Shown here piece after piece: positions 23,083 to 32,666 of a stretch of DNA of 64,000 nt. The position numbers and the translations under genes are program-made. The first letter of the stretch is position 1. Every line of letters begins with the position of its first letter. The DNA is from Bacillota bacterium (lineage in GTDB: Bacteria > Bacillota > UBA4882 > UBA8346): contig JAEXDA010000047.1 in assembly GCA_023401925.1 (NCBI GenBank), forward strand, positions 39,110 through 103,109. Reading direction: 5' to 3'. The notes beneath the pieces were generated by a model. That model was not told the origin of the DNA and did no database searches. It was given only the letters and a program-made list of their open reading frames with translations.

Positions 23083-24924
23083 TCATATCTGTTCCAATTG
23101 TTCCTTGATGCTCTCGGCGATCTTGATACTCATTCCAGGAGCTTGGGCCAACTCTTGCAAGGTGGCCCCGCGGATCCGCTTCATGGAACCGAAATGCTTC
23201 AAAAGTAATTGCTTCCGCTTGGGACCGATTCCGATCACCTGATCCAAGTCGGAGTGAACGGTCTTTTTGTCGCGCAGGCTTTTATGATAGGTAATGGCAA
23301 AACGGTGGGCCTCATCCCGCACCCGCTGTAACAGACGCAAAGCGTCGGAACGCCGGGGCAGCCGGATCGATTCCTCCCGGTCCGGCATGAAGATTTCTTC
23401 CTCCTGCTTGGCCAGGCCGATGGTGGGGATATGGGTCAGCCCCAATTCCGCCAGCACCTCCATCACCGAGGAAAGTTGCCCCTTGCCGCCGTCGATCAGC
23501 AACAAATCGGGAAACTTGGCAAACCGGGCGTTTTCGGTCTGGACATTTTGCCTTTCTTCCAGCCCTTTTAAAAACCTCCGCCGCACGGCTTCCTGCATCA
23601 TGGCGAAATCATTGGGCCCTTCAATGGTCCGGATTTTAAAACGCCGGTAATCGCTGCCCTTGGGAATCCCATTCTCAAATACCACCATCGAAGCCACGGC
23701 TAGCTGGCCTTGGGTATTGGAGATATCGAAGCCCTCGATCCGGTAAGGGGTTTTTTCCAGCCCCAGGTGTCCCTGGAGTTCGTTTAATGTTTCAATGATT
23801 TTGTTTTGATCCTGCTTTTCCCGGTTGCGCTCCTGTTCCAGGAGGATTTGCGCGTTATCGTTGGCCATTTTAACCAATTGAACTTTTTCGCCCCGTTGCG
23901 GCACTTTGACCTCAACATTGGAGCCCCGTAATCCCGACAGCCACTGGGCCACCGCCTCGGTATTGGTTAGAGCCAGCGGCAGCAAAACTTCTTTGGGAAC
24001 AAACCCCGAGCCGTCGTAGTATTGGGCCAAAAAAGCCTCCAGCACCTCGACAGGGTCGGTTTCCAGCCCTTCGGTCAGCTGAAAATATTCCCGGCCCACC
24101 ATTTTCCCTTCCCGCACTTGAAAAGTTTGAATCAAGGTACCCTCGTTATCCTGAAAAAGACCGAAAATATCGCTATCGTCATGATCGGTGGAGACGACTT
24201 TTTGTTTTTCCAACACCCGCTCAATCGCTTGAATTTGGTCCCTGATCTGCGCCGCCCGCTCATATTCCGTGGCCCTAGCGGCCTCATTCATTTCCTGCCG
24301 CAATTTGTTGGCGAGTTCAGCCTGGCGGCCTTCGAGAAATAAAGACAATTGGCCGATCATGTCCCGGTAAGCCTCTTTGGTGATACCGCCGTGACAGGGC
24401 GCCAAACAACGTTTAATGTGATAATTCAAGCAGGGGCGCTCCGGCTTCTCTTTTTCCAAGTCCAACCTGCAGCCGCGCAGCGGGAAAATCCGCCGCAAAA
24501 GCCGCAAAGTTTCCCGGATGGCGGTTACTTCGGTGTAAGGGCCGTAATACCGGCTACCGTCCCGCTTCACCTTCCGGGTGATATAAACCTGGGGAAAATC
24601 TTCCTTCCAGGTTATTTTAACCCACGGATATTGTTTGTCGTCCCGCAGCCGGATATTATATTTGGGCCGTTCTTCCTTGATGAAATTACACTCCAGGGCC
24701 AGGGCCTCCACCTCGGTATTGACGGTAATATACTCGAGGCGGTCCACTTGTTTCACCATGGATTGCGTTTTCGGACTCAGGTTGCGGGAAGACTGGAAAT
24801 AAGAACGGACCCGGTTTTTAAGGGAAACCGCTTTCCCCACATAAATGATTTTGCCGTTGATATCTTTCATCAGATATACGCCCGGCCGATCGGGCAATAT
24901 CTTTAAATCTTCCGCTGTTACCAC
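23083..24924 (-). CDS. uvrC: UvrABC excinuclease subunit C
   Basis: UvrC makes both incisions beside DNA lesions in nucleotide excision repair. At 613 residues it is full length: GIY-YIG nuclease domain (GVYLMKDINGKIIYVGKA near residue 15), UVR domain (ANKLRQEMNEAARATEYERAAQIRDQI near 205), the UvrC RNase-H-like nuclease (EGFDISNTQG..AVASMVVFENG near 410 with LLLIDGGKGQL) and C-terminal helix-hairpin-helix (VIGIGPKRKQLLLKHFGS). The start is GTG. It sits between two HAD phosphatase genes. Confidence 0.95.
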   Translation of the reverse strand: MVTAEDLKILPDRPGVYLMKDINGKIIYVGKAVSLKNRVRSYFQSSRNLSPKTQSMVKQVDRLEYITVNTEVEALALECNFIKEERPKYNIRLRDDKQYPWVKITWKEDFPQVYITRKVKRDGSRYYGPYTEVTAIRETLRLLRRIFPLRGCRLDLEKEKPERPCLNYHIKRCLAPCHGGITKEAYRDMIGQLSLFLEGRQAELANKLRQEMNEAARATEYERAAQIRDQIQAIERVLEKQKVVSTDHDDSDIFGLFQDNEGTLIQTFQVREGKMVGREYFQLTEGLETDPVEVLEAFLAQYYDGSGFVPKEVLLPLALTNTEAVAQWLSGLRGSNVEVKVPQRGEKVQLVKMANDNAQILLEQERNREKQDQNKIIETLNELQGHLGLEKTPYRIEGFDISNTQGQLAVASMVVFENGIPKGSDYRRFKIRTIEGPNDFAMMQEAVRRRFLKGLEERQNVQTENARFAKFPDLLLIDGGKGQLSSVMEVLAELGLTHIPTIGLAKQEEEIFMPDREESIRLPRRSDALRLLQRVRDEAHRFAITYHKSLRDKKTVHSDLDQVIGIGPKRKQLLLKHFGSMKRIRGATLQELAQAPGMSIKIAESIKEQLEQI

Positions 24925-24942
24925 AATTGTTCCCCCATCATC

Positions 24943-25611
24943 TTATAACGTATCAAAGGTGTCGATAATTTCCTTTAATGTTTGATCCGCCATGGAACCA
25001 AGCCGGATATCGTAACTTCCCCTCTGAAAATGCAACTTGGAGGTAACCTCATTCGGCACCACCACACAATACAAACCAGCCCCCCTGGCTGCCGTTAATC
25101 CGTTGGGTGAGTCCTCAAAGGCAATGGCCTCATTACCGGAAATACCGAAATAACCGGTGGCCTTTTGGTACAGTTCCGGGTTCGGTTTCACCTCCCGGAC
25201 ATCTTCACGGGTAAAAAGAGCGTCAAAAAGCGGCAAAAGTTTAAAACGTTTCAAATATTTTTCAACCCATTCCCTGCCGGAGCTGGAGGCCAGAGCGACT
25301 TTCAACCCCATTTCATGCGCTTGCCGTAAATAGTCGGCAACTCCGGGCAACAGCTTTCTCCCTTCCATGATTTGAGTATGCCTTTCCGAAGAGAGGTTTT
25401 GAATTGCGGCCCGGTCAATCGAAGCGTGCAGAAGGGACTCCAAATACTCGTGGGGGTCAAAATCTTTATCACTGGCCCCGATACAGCGCGCCCATTCCTG
25501 CAAAGGAAGTTCCGTTCCATGTTCCCGGTATATTTGGGAATAAACTTCAAACCACGGGGTTTCGGTGTCAATAATCAAACCGTCAAAATCAAAGATAACC
25601 GCCTTAATCAT
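24943..25611 (-). CDS. HAD-IA hydrolase of the beta-phosphoglucomutase-like group
   Basis: A 222-residue HAD protein: motif I VIFDFDGLIIDTE, then a helical cap, motif II ALASSSGREWVEKYL, Lys in REVKPNPELY and acidic motif IIIb IAFEDSPNGLTAARGAG. This organisation fits phosphoglucomutase/phosphatase-like HAD-IA enzymes; the substrate is not clear. The start follows AAGGAGAGC. It is 18 bases upstream of uvrC and likely cotranscribed. Confidence 0.9.
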   Translation of the reverse strand: MIKAVIFDFDGLIIDTETPWFEVYSQIYREHGTELPLQEWARCIGASDKDFDPHEYLESLLHASIDRAAIQNLSSERHTQIMEGRKLLPGVADYLRQAHEMGLKVALASSSGREWVEKYLKRFKLLPLFDALFTREDVREVKPNPELYQKATGYFGISGNEAIAFEDSPNGLTAARGAGLYCVVVPNEVTSKLHFQRGSYDIRLGSMADQTLKEIIDTFDTL

Positions 25612-25757
25612 GGTGCTCTCCTTTTGGTAACGATATTGTTATACCTGTTGCCATTCAAAAAGGTATTGCTTAATGAAACACAACATAGTATAAAAAAACA
25701 AGGATTCAACGCAGAAAACCCATCGGCCTCGGTTGGTATTGCATAAAATGCCAACGG

Positions 25758-26150
25758 CTATTCGCTCTCTTTTCTCCGGTATACCATACTTTGAATGCTG
25801 GCAATCAGCTCGCCCGCTTCATTGGTAACTTTCACCCCATAAGTGCCCAATTTGGCTCCATCCGATTCTTCGCACGCCACCGCATACAGAGTCCCTTCGG
25901 AGATCGCTTTGAGATAAGAAATATGAGAATTGACCACCAGGGCTATCGGTCCATGGGAATTGGCCGCAGCAGCAACGGCTAAATCCGCCAAGGTAAAAAT
26001 GGCCCCGCCCTGGACCACACCCGCGCCGTTCAAATGGTTGGCGGTGATCTCCAGCTTGGTCCGGGCCCTGCCCGGTTGAATCTCCAGTAGCTCCACTCCG
26101 ATAAAGTTGCAAAAACGATCTCCGGCTAACAGTTCTCTGACAGTTGGCAT
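25758..26150 (-). CDS. PaaI-type hotdog thioesterase
   Basis: A 130-residue hotdog-fold acyl-CoA thioesterase: FIGVELLEIQPGRARTKLEIT, then HLNGAGVVQGGAIFTLADLAVAAAAN with the HxNxxGxxxGGxxxxLAD catalytic pattern near residues 42-60. PaaI-like enzymes remove CoA from phenylacetyl- or hydroxyacyl-CoA and may serve as salvage enzymes. The start at 26150 follows AAGGAGCACC; the upstream extension to 26231 is not supported. It lies next to a miniature transposable element. Confidence 0.88.
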   Translation of the reverse strand: MPTVRELLAGDRFCNFIGVELLEIQPGRARTKLEITANHLNGAGVVQGGAIFTLADLAVAAAANSHGPIALVVNSHISYLKAISEGTLYAVACEESDGAKLGTYGVKVTNEAGELIASIQSMVYRRKESE

Positions 26151-26218
26151 ATGGTGCTCCTTAATATAATGAAAATCCCTAATTTGACTCGATAATATGC
26201 CTGACCTAAGCCCCCGTC

Positions 26219-26438
26219 GGGGCTGTCCCAAAAGAAGCTTTTTACCATTTTGTCCACCAAGGGTTAAAACCCTTGGTTAGATAATCTTTCTAAAGCCCTT
26301 TAAAAGGAGCTCGGAAAGTCATGGAAGCATTAACCCAGCCGGGGCTTGAGAACGATTTTCAAGGGCCTAGCCAGGTCCTTCAGGGCCTGGTGGAGATGGC
26401 GCGACATTCATTTCGTTGTTTGCTTTTGGGACAGCCCC
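26219..26438. mobile_element. 220-bp miniature element with IS1182-like ends
   Basis: Perfect 16-bp terminal inverted repeats: GGGGCTGTCCCAAAAG at 26219-26234 and its complement at 26423-26438. The same 16 bases begin the IS1182-like element at 63724. The interior encodes nothing convincing and contains a perfect 10-bp palindrome (ACCAAGGGTT, 26256-26265, with 26268-26277). It fits a non-autonomous derivative mobilised by the transposase at 63.7 kb. No target duplication is obvious. Confidence 0.8.
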
Positions 26439-26529
26439 GGTGTTGGAGTAATAATTTAGGACAAAAATCAGATTCCCAACTCAATGATTGCCATACAAAC
26501 CAAGAGTTTGAGTAAATCCACAATTCCTT

Positions 26530-26955
26530 AAAAGTTCAATACATTTCTTAACTCGATCACCAACCCCGACAAGAACCGTAACCTCTATTTTATCTCGGTT
26601 CAACAAACCAATATTCCCGGACCCCAGCTTGCTCATATTTGTTAAATTTTATAATCCGATCTTTTTTGGCCGTATGAGGGGATAAGATCTCAACAATCAA
26701 CGCAGGGGCCCCCCTCGAGAGCCTGCCCGAATCATAGACCACCACAAATCCGGTTGAAATACATGGGTGGTATCTTGATCTTCTTCCCCTTGATAGGAAT
26801 CCGCACATCAAAGAGGGCGGTGAAAACCTGACAGGTTTTCCTCTGAAGAAAAGCAGTAAACTGATAGCTCAATTGGCGCACTATGGCCTGACGCTGCCAG
26901 CCCGGGCCGGTGTCATCTGCACCGGATTTCCCTCAATTAATTCATACCTCTCAAG
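26530..26955 (-). pseudogene. Uma2-family (DUF820) endonuclease pseudogene
   Basis: Pieces of one Uma2-like protein appear in order in different minus frames: YELIEGNPVQMTP, then WQRQAIVRQLSYQF, VFTALFDVRIPIKGKK, then VVVYDSGRLSRGAPALIVEI with LSPHTAKKDRIIKFNKYEQ and AGVREYWFVEP. The family pattern (GAPDLVVEILSPST..D...K...Y..AGVREYWIVDP) is clear. At least two frameshifts and no intact start make it non-functional. Uma2 proteins are PD-(D/E)XK-like and often multicopy. Confidence 0.75.
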
Positions 26956-27224
26956 GGTGGTCCATTTTAACTTGAATCCGGCAAGTAACCCCAAAAACCT
27001 CAATCGCATTTAAACTTGCCGGATTCAAACAACGAACCCGATCCGGCCAATTTTTTCTGCGTTATCGCAAAAAAATTGTCACTTACTTGCCGGATCAAGG
27101 TTTAAATAATCGGCATGATATATTTCTGATTCGGATCGGAAATGGACAAAAAAGTTCACCTTCACGAAAGATCCTCCTTGCTTCATTATACCCGAACCCC
27201 TGAAGAATTCAAACTGCCAGTTTT

Positions 27225-27640
27225 TTAGCGGGAATCGGGTTCCCTTTGATAGACCCGTTTCCCGTTGATAAAAGTCTGTTCACAGACTGTATAGGTGAAA
27301 AAGGGATGGCCGGAAAAGACCGCAAAATCGGCATCCTTTCCCGCCTCCAGGCTGCCACACCAAGGATTTCGGCGGGGTTTAACGTTACCGCCCGGAATGC
27401 TTCCGCCTCATCCATTCCCTCTCTTACCGCCAGTCCGGCATGGAGCGGCAGCCACTTGGTGTCGGAGGAGCCATCCGCCTGAATGGCCACTTTGACTCCG
27501 GCTCTGGCCAGGATTCCCGGGTTTTTTAAAGTGACCCCGCTGATTTCCATTTTTTCGCGGCCCATCAGCAAAGGGCCGACCGTAGCCAGGACCCCTTTGC
27601 CTCCCAAGATATCGGCGGTGTGATTTTTAGTTTTCATCTT
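27225..27640 (-). pseudogene. Amidohydrolase C-terminal remnant
   Basis: The frame reads HTADILGGKGVLATVGPLL, VTLKNPGILARAGVKVAIQADG, and MDEAEAFRAVTLNPAEILGV, the C-terminal metal-site region of imidazolonepropionase-like amidohydrolases (AIQxDG with the catalytic Asp). A frameshift near 27355 then separates GSLEAGKDADFAVFSGHPF, which ends at 27225. The N-terminal two thirds, with the HxH metal ligands, is absent. Confidence 0.72.
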
Positions 27641-27977
27641 CCGCTTACTTAATGGGTACCCTGTTCCAAGTTCCCAATCCAATCCTATTATCCATTCCAG
27701 ATATTCTCATTTTTGGAACTCAAAAAACAAAAAGGTCTAAAACCTTCCCATTCATCATGGGTCCATTATGGCTGTCCAATGAATCCTGGTCTCCATTACC
27801 ATATTATCACATCTTTTAGAACAAAATGTGTCGATTTCGTCTTGATTAGGTTAGCTGTTGATATGAGCCCTTTAAAAATCTCCACGATTTTTCTACATCT
27901 TCTCCATGATTGCTCAATAAATAAACGGTATGATATCCCTATAAAATTAAAATATTTTCGAAAAGGAGCTGTTTCCA

Positions 27978-28475
27978 ATGACCAAAGCAATCGTCTGTGT
28001 AATCCTAGCCGTATTTTTAGTCGCAGCCCTCACAATGACTGCCGCCGCCTTCAGTCCGGGTCCTCAAGAAAGAATACCAAACCGTTTCGCCGGGGTTCTC
28101 AATCTATCCGACGACCAGCAACAAAAACTCCTGGTCATTCGTCAGGATTTTCAAAAGAACACTTTAGGTATCAGGCAGAAACTAGAACTCACCCGGTTTG
28201 AACTGAAAAAATTATGGAAGGCGCAACCATTAGATTCAAGTAAAATTAATGCTCAAGTCAAGATTGCGACCGATCTGCAGATTCAACTGGTGCAAAAGCG
28301 TAGGGAAATGTCAGAGAAGGCGAAAGCGGTATTAACACCCGAACAACAAAAGAACCTCGAAAACTACCGTAATCATAAAGATCAAACCCGCTTGAAACGC
28401 GACAGGCATCCCTACGGGGCCTTTAACCGGATGGGTCGAGCAGAAAATAGTGCCATTCCGGCTCCTGTCCAATAA
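27978..28475 (+). CDS. Spy/LTXXQ-like exported helical protein
   Basis: A 165-residue exported protein with a signal peptide (AIVCVILAVFLVAALTMTAAA). The mature part has two LTxxQ-like motifs, LNLSDDQQQKL near residue 38 and VLTPEQQKNLENY near residue 122, flanking a long charged helix, the layout of Spy/CpxP chaperones and heavy-metal resistance proteins. The start follows AAAAGGAGC. Finding this envelope stress fold fits an organism with a periplasm. A bidirectional terminator follows. Confidence 0.75.
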   Translation: MTKAIVCVILAVFLVAALTMTAAAFSPGPQERIPNRFAGVLNLSDDQQQKLLVIRQDFQKNTLGIRQKLELTRFELKKLWKAQPLDSSKINAQVKIATDLQIQLVQKRREMSEKAKAVLTPEQQKNLENYRNHKDQTRLKRDRHPYGAFNRMGRAENSAIPAPVQ

Positions 28476-28515
28476 ATGCCGGATTTTCAAAGACTTCATC
28501 AAATATCCGTCAATG

Positions 28516-28552
28516 AAAAAACAAGGCTAACTTCCAGTCAGCCTTGTTTTCT
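28516..28552. terminator. Bidirectional terminator between convergent genes
   Basis: AAAACAAGGCT and AGCCTTGTTTT form an 11-bp stem with T runs on both strands, between the Spy-like gene and the oxidoreductase gene. Confidence 0.88.
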
Positions 28553-28611
28553 TGATCCTTCGGTTTTGTTTTATCTCTCTAAATTTACCTGTAAACAAAT
28601 TTACCCGTAAA

Positions 28612-31600
28612 TTAATTTGCTGCCAGTCTCTTATATCTCTCATTTCTGGCTTTAGCATCCTGTTCCGCCCTGGCATATAATTCTTCGGCGGTATCCGGGA
28701 ACTGTTTCTTCAGGGTTGCATAACGGACTTCGCTCATGATGAAGTCACGGAAGCTTCCGGTCGGTTCTTTGGACTCCAGAACGAACGGGTTCTTGTTTTC
28801 CAAAGCCAATTCCGGGTTGTACCGGTATAATGGCCAGTAACCGGCCTCGACAGCCAGTTTGCCTTCATTTTGGCTATGACCCATATCAATGCCATGATTG
28901 ATACAAGGAGCGTAGGCAATGATTAAGGACGGCCCTTTATAGCGTTCGGCTTCCAGAACCGCTTTTAAGAGCTGGTTCTTGTTGGCACCCATACAAACGG
29001 AGGCCACATAGACATAACCATAAGCCATGGCCATCATACCGAGATCTTTCTTCTTCACATTCTTACCGGCTGCTGCGAATTTTGCAATAGCGCCGGTCGG
29101 AGTGGATTTGGAAGATTGACCGCCGGTATTGGAATATACCTCGGTATCAAGCACCAGTACGTTGACATCCTCTCCGGATGCTAATACGTGGTCTAACCCG
29201 CCGTAACCGATATCATAGGCCCAACCATCGCCACCAAATACCCAAATGGATTTTTTGGTGTAGAGGTCTTTCATTCCGGCGATTTCACTTAAGAGGGCTT
29301 TGGCATCGCCACTGGCTTTGGCAGCTTCCTGATCGATTACAGCCTTGATCTTGTCGCCGGCTTTCTGGGAAATGGTTGCATCGTCTTTACCTTCCAGCCA
29401 TTCACCGAAAGCGGTGGCCAAATCTCCCGATACACTAGCTTTGGCACCTGAAATCAAATCAGCCAATTTCTTGCGGCGTTGGGTCATGGCTAAATTCATA
29501 CCGAAACCAAATTCAGCGTTATCCTCAAAAAGGGAGTTCGCCCAAGCCGGACCGTGGCCTTTTTCATTGGTGGTGTAAGGATTGGTCGGTGCGCTTCCAC
29601 CATAAATGGAAGAACAACCCGTGGCATTGGCGATCATCATTCGATCTCCGAAGAGCTGGGTAATTAATTTGACATATGGGGTTTCACCGCAACCAGCGCA
29701 GGCGCCGGAGAATTCAAACAACGGTTTCTTAAACTGGCTGCCTTTTACGGTTTCGGCATTGATGTCAATGTCCGGAATCGGTTGAGCCATTGAGAAGCCG
29801 TAATACTCGGACTCTTTGTCAGCTATTTCTTCCAATTTCACCATTTGTAAAGGCTTCTCTTTCGCCGGGCAGATGTCGACACAGTTACCGCAACCTGCGC
29901 AATCCAGCGGAGATACTTGCATTCTGAATTCATAACCCGCAAATTCTTTACCAGTAGCCGCTTTGGTCTTAAAGCCGGCCGGAGCCTTGCCCATGGCATC
30001 GGATTTGATCAAATAAGGTTGAATTGCAGCATGCGGACAGACAAACGAACATTGATTACATTGAATACAAGTCTCGGGATTCCATACCGGCACTTTAATA
30101 GCAATACCGCGTTTTTCAAACTTGGTGGTCCCAACCGGTACGGTTCCATCCGGAGATAATGCGCTGACCGGGAGTTTGTCGCCTTCCTGACGAAGGATCG
30201 GTTTAATGACATTCTTCACATATTCGGGAACATCTTCTTCCGGTATTACGGCACCAGTCGTTGCGGTAGCCCAGGAAGCCGGGTATTTGATTTCTTCCAA
30301 AGCTTCAGCAGCGCGATCCACAGCGGCGATGTTCATATTAACGACTTTATCGCCTTTCTTACCGTAGGTTTTCTTGATGGCATATTTGATATATTCGAAT
30401 GCTTTCTCAACCGGAATAATATCGGCGATTTTGAAGAAAGCAGCCTGCATCACCGCATTGATTCTGCCACCCAAACCGACCTCGGAAGCGATTTTAACAG
30501 CATCGATATTATAAAAACGGACTTTCTTTTTGGCGATGGTTTGTTTCATACCGGCCGGTAATTTTTCTTCCATTTCAGCCAGGGTCCAGGGAGAATTCAA
30601 CAAGAAAATGCCGCCTTCTTTAATACCGTCCAGTACATCGTAACGGGTGACGTAAGAAGGATTGTGGCAGGCGATTAATTCGGCCTGGTCTATCAAATAG
30701 GTCGATTGAATCGGAGCTTTGCCGAAACGCAAGTGAGAAATGGTGATTCCGCCCGATTTCTTGGAGTCGTATACGAAATAACCCTGAGCGTACATATCGG
30801 TATTATCACCAATGATTTTAATGGAATTCTTGTTGGCGCCGACTGTACCATCAGAACCAAGGCCAAAGAATTTGCAACGGTGAACCCCTTCCGGAGCGGC
30901 GTCGATCGATTCCTTAACCTCCAGGGAAGTATGGGTTACGTCGTCATTGATGCCGACAGTAAAGTGGTTCTTAGGCTGGCCCAAAGCTAAGTTGTCATAG
31001 ATTGCTTTCACCATCGAAGGATTGAATTCTTTGGAACCCAGTCCATAACGGCCGCCTACGATAACCGGGGTTTCTTTTTTCTCCATAAACATGGTACAGA
31101 CATCTTCATATAAAGGTTCACCGAGAGAGCCGGGTTCTTTGGTCCGATCCAGCACGGCGATCTTCTTGACGGACTTCGGCAACACTTTTAATAAGTATTC
31201 CGGAGTAAAAGGACGATAGAGGTGAACTTTAATTAAGCCGACCTTTTCACCCTTCTTATTTAAATAATTAACGGCCTCTTCAATGGCTTCACAACCGGAA
31301 CCCATTGCAATGATAACCCGTTCCGCATCGGGAGCGCCCACATAGTTGAAGGGTTTGTATTCGCGGCCGGTCAACGCACTGACCTTTTTCATGACTTCTT
31401 CAACCATAGCTGGAACTGCATCATAATATTTATTGGCAGCCTCACGCCCTTGGAAATAAATATCAGGGTTTTGAGCGGTACCGCGTTGATTGGGATGTTC
31501 GGGGTTCATACCACGTTCACGGAACTCCTTGACTTTCTCCCAATTGATGAGTTTAGCCATATCTTCATATTCGATTTGATCGATCTTTTGGACTTCATGT

Positions 31601-32127
31601 GAGGTCCGGAAACCATCGAAGAAATGTAAGAACGGCACTCTGCTCTCCAAAGTAGCCAAATGAGCAACCAACGCCATATCCATAACTTCCTGGACCGAGT
31701 TGGCGGCAAGTAAGGCGAAACCGGTTTGGCGGCAGGCATTGATATCTGCGTGATCGCCGAAGATTGATAAAGCATGGGCAGCTAAAGCCCTGGCAGAAAC
31801 ATGGAATACGCTGGGGATTAATTCGCCCGCGATTTTATACATGTTGGGGATCATCAGCAATAATCCCTGAGAAGCTGTAAAGGTAGTGGTGAGAGCACCG
31901 GCAGCCAGCGATCCGTGAACGGCGCCTGCAGCACCTGCTTCTGATTGCATTTCCGCAATCCTCACAGTTTGTCCGAACAAATTTTTCCGCCCTGCTGCAG
32001 CCCAGTCATCACAGGACTCAGCCATGGGGGACGACGGAGTGATCGGGTAAATTGCCGTGACATCGCTAAATGCATAAGCGACATGAGCAGCAGCCGTATT
32101 ACCGTCAATCGTGACTTTCTTAGCCAT
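28612..32127 (-). CDS. nifJ: Pyruvate:ferredoxin (flavodoxin) oxidoreductase
   Basis: A 1171-residue single-chain PFOR that converts pyruvate and CoA to acetyl-CoA, CO2 and reduced ferredoxin in fermentative metabolism. Domains in order: pyrimidine-binding TPP domain I (TASQGLLLMIPNMYKIAGEL near 85), domain II, gamma domain, a 2x[4Fe-4S] ferredoxin domain (CIQCNQCSFVCPHA near 690, CAGCGNCVDICP near 745), and the PP-binding TPP domain (CAGCGETPYVKL near 815; GDGWAYDIGYGGLDH; LDTEVYSNTGGQSSKSTP) with the proximal cluster cysteines. Length is normal. It is monocistronic with a long upstream region. Confidence 0.97.
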   Translation of the reverse strand: MAKKVTIDGNTAAAHVAYAFSDVTAIYPITPSSPMAESCDDWAAAGRKNLFGQTVRIAEMQSEAGAAGAVHGSLAAGALTTTFTASQGLLLMIPNMYKIAGELIPSVFHVSARALAAHALSIFGDHADINACRQTGFALLAANSVQEVMDMALVAHLATLESRVPFLHFFDGFRTSHEVQKIDQIEYEDMAKLINWEKVKEFRERGMNPEHPNQRGTAQNPDIYFQGREAANKYYDAVPAMVEEVMKKVSALTGREYKPFNYVGAPDAERVIIAMGSGCEAIEEAVNYLNKKGEKVGLIKVHLYRPFTPEYLLKVLPKSVKKIAVLDRTKEPGSLGEPLYEDVCTMFMEKKETPVIVGGRYGLGSKEFNPSMVKAIYDNLALGQPKNHFTVGINDDVTHTSLEVKESIDAAPEGVHRCKFFGLGSDGTVGANKNSIKIIGDNTDMYAQGYFVYDSKKSGGITISHLRFGKAPIQSTYLIDQAELIACHNPSYVTRYDVLDGIKEGGIFLLNSPWTLAEMEEKLPAGMKQTIAKKKVRFYNIDAVKIASEVGLGGRINAVMQAAFFKIADIIPVEKAFEYIKYAIKKTYGKKGDKVVNMNIAAVDRAAEALEEIKYPASWATATTGAVIPEEDVPEYVKNVIKPILRQEGDKLPVSALSPDGTVPVGTTKFEKRGIAIKVPVWNPETCIQCNQCSFVCPHAAIQPYLIKSDAMGKAPAGFKTKAATGKEFAGYEFRMQVSPLDCAGCGNCVDICPAKEKPLQMVKLEEIADKESEYYGFSMAQPIPDIDINAETVKGSQFKKPLFEFSGACAGCGETPYVKLITQLFGDRMMIANATGCSSIYGGSAPTNPYTTNEKGHGPAWANSLFEDNAEFGFGMNLAMTQRRKKLADLISGAKASVSGDLATAFGEWLEGKDDATISQKAGDKIKAVIDQEAAKASGDAKALLSEIAGMKDLYTKKSIWVFGGDGWAYDIGYGGLDHVLASGEDVNVLVLDTEVYSNTGGQSSKSTPTGAIAKFAAAGKNVKKKDLGMMAMAYGYVYVASVCMGANKNQLLKAVLEAERYKGPSLIIAYAPCINHGIDMGHSQNEGKLAVEAGYWPLYRYNPELALENKNPFVLESKEPTGSFRDFIMSEVRYATLKKQFPDTAEELYARAEQDAKARNERYKRLAAN

Positions 32128-32666
32128 AAACGTTCCTCCTCAAATTTATTTTAAACAGAATCGTGATTAGAAAATTATGGTAATTGATACACAGGAATAG
32201 ATTTTATTCCTATATTTAAAATATTACCTCCACTATAATACCTTATTTTATATTGTTCTAAAAGATCTTTTACAAAAAATTAAACACCCCTGGAGAATCT
32301 TGCCTTTGTTACTTCTGATGTTCAAATTCTTTAACGAAAGAAATCACTGTTCTCCTTGACAATAGTCTGCTCCATTGATATATTAAAAGAGTCATTTCTC
32401 ATACTGCTGTCAATAGTATGTCTGCTGCCTCCATACTCCACGAAACAGATTTTTACACCATTATTCCTACAGCTGAATGAAACTAATTTCCACTCAATAA
32501 CAGGAACCTCTAAAACAATTTTTGAAGTTTACTTTTTTTCATATTGAAATCAATCCGTGATAACGAAAATCCTTCTGATAATAAAACAAAGAAGCTCCTT
32601 TTCCCGGCTTACAACTGGAGAAATGGCGGTAATCAAATGACTATTATTTTGTGAAGGAGGAGAAAT
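32128..32666. other. Divergent intergenic region upstream of nifJ and the chitinase gene
   Basis: About 540 AT-rich bases between divergent genes, without a convincing coding region. It should hold both promoters. I see no riboswitch or clear operator; short in-frame ORFs here have no ribosome-binding site. Confidence 0.4.

Noticed and set aside
26321..26515. 64-codon plus-strand ORF
   Set aside because: It lies inside the miniature element, crosses its right end, and has no ribosome-binding site.
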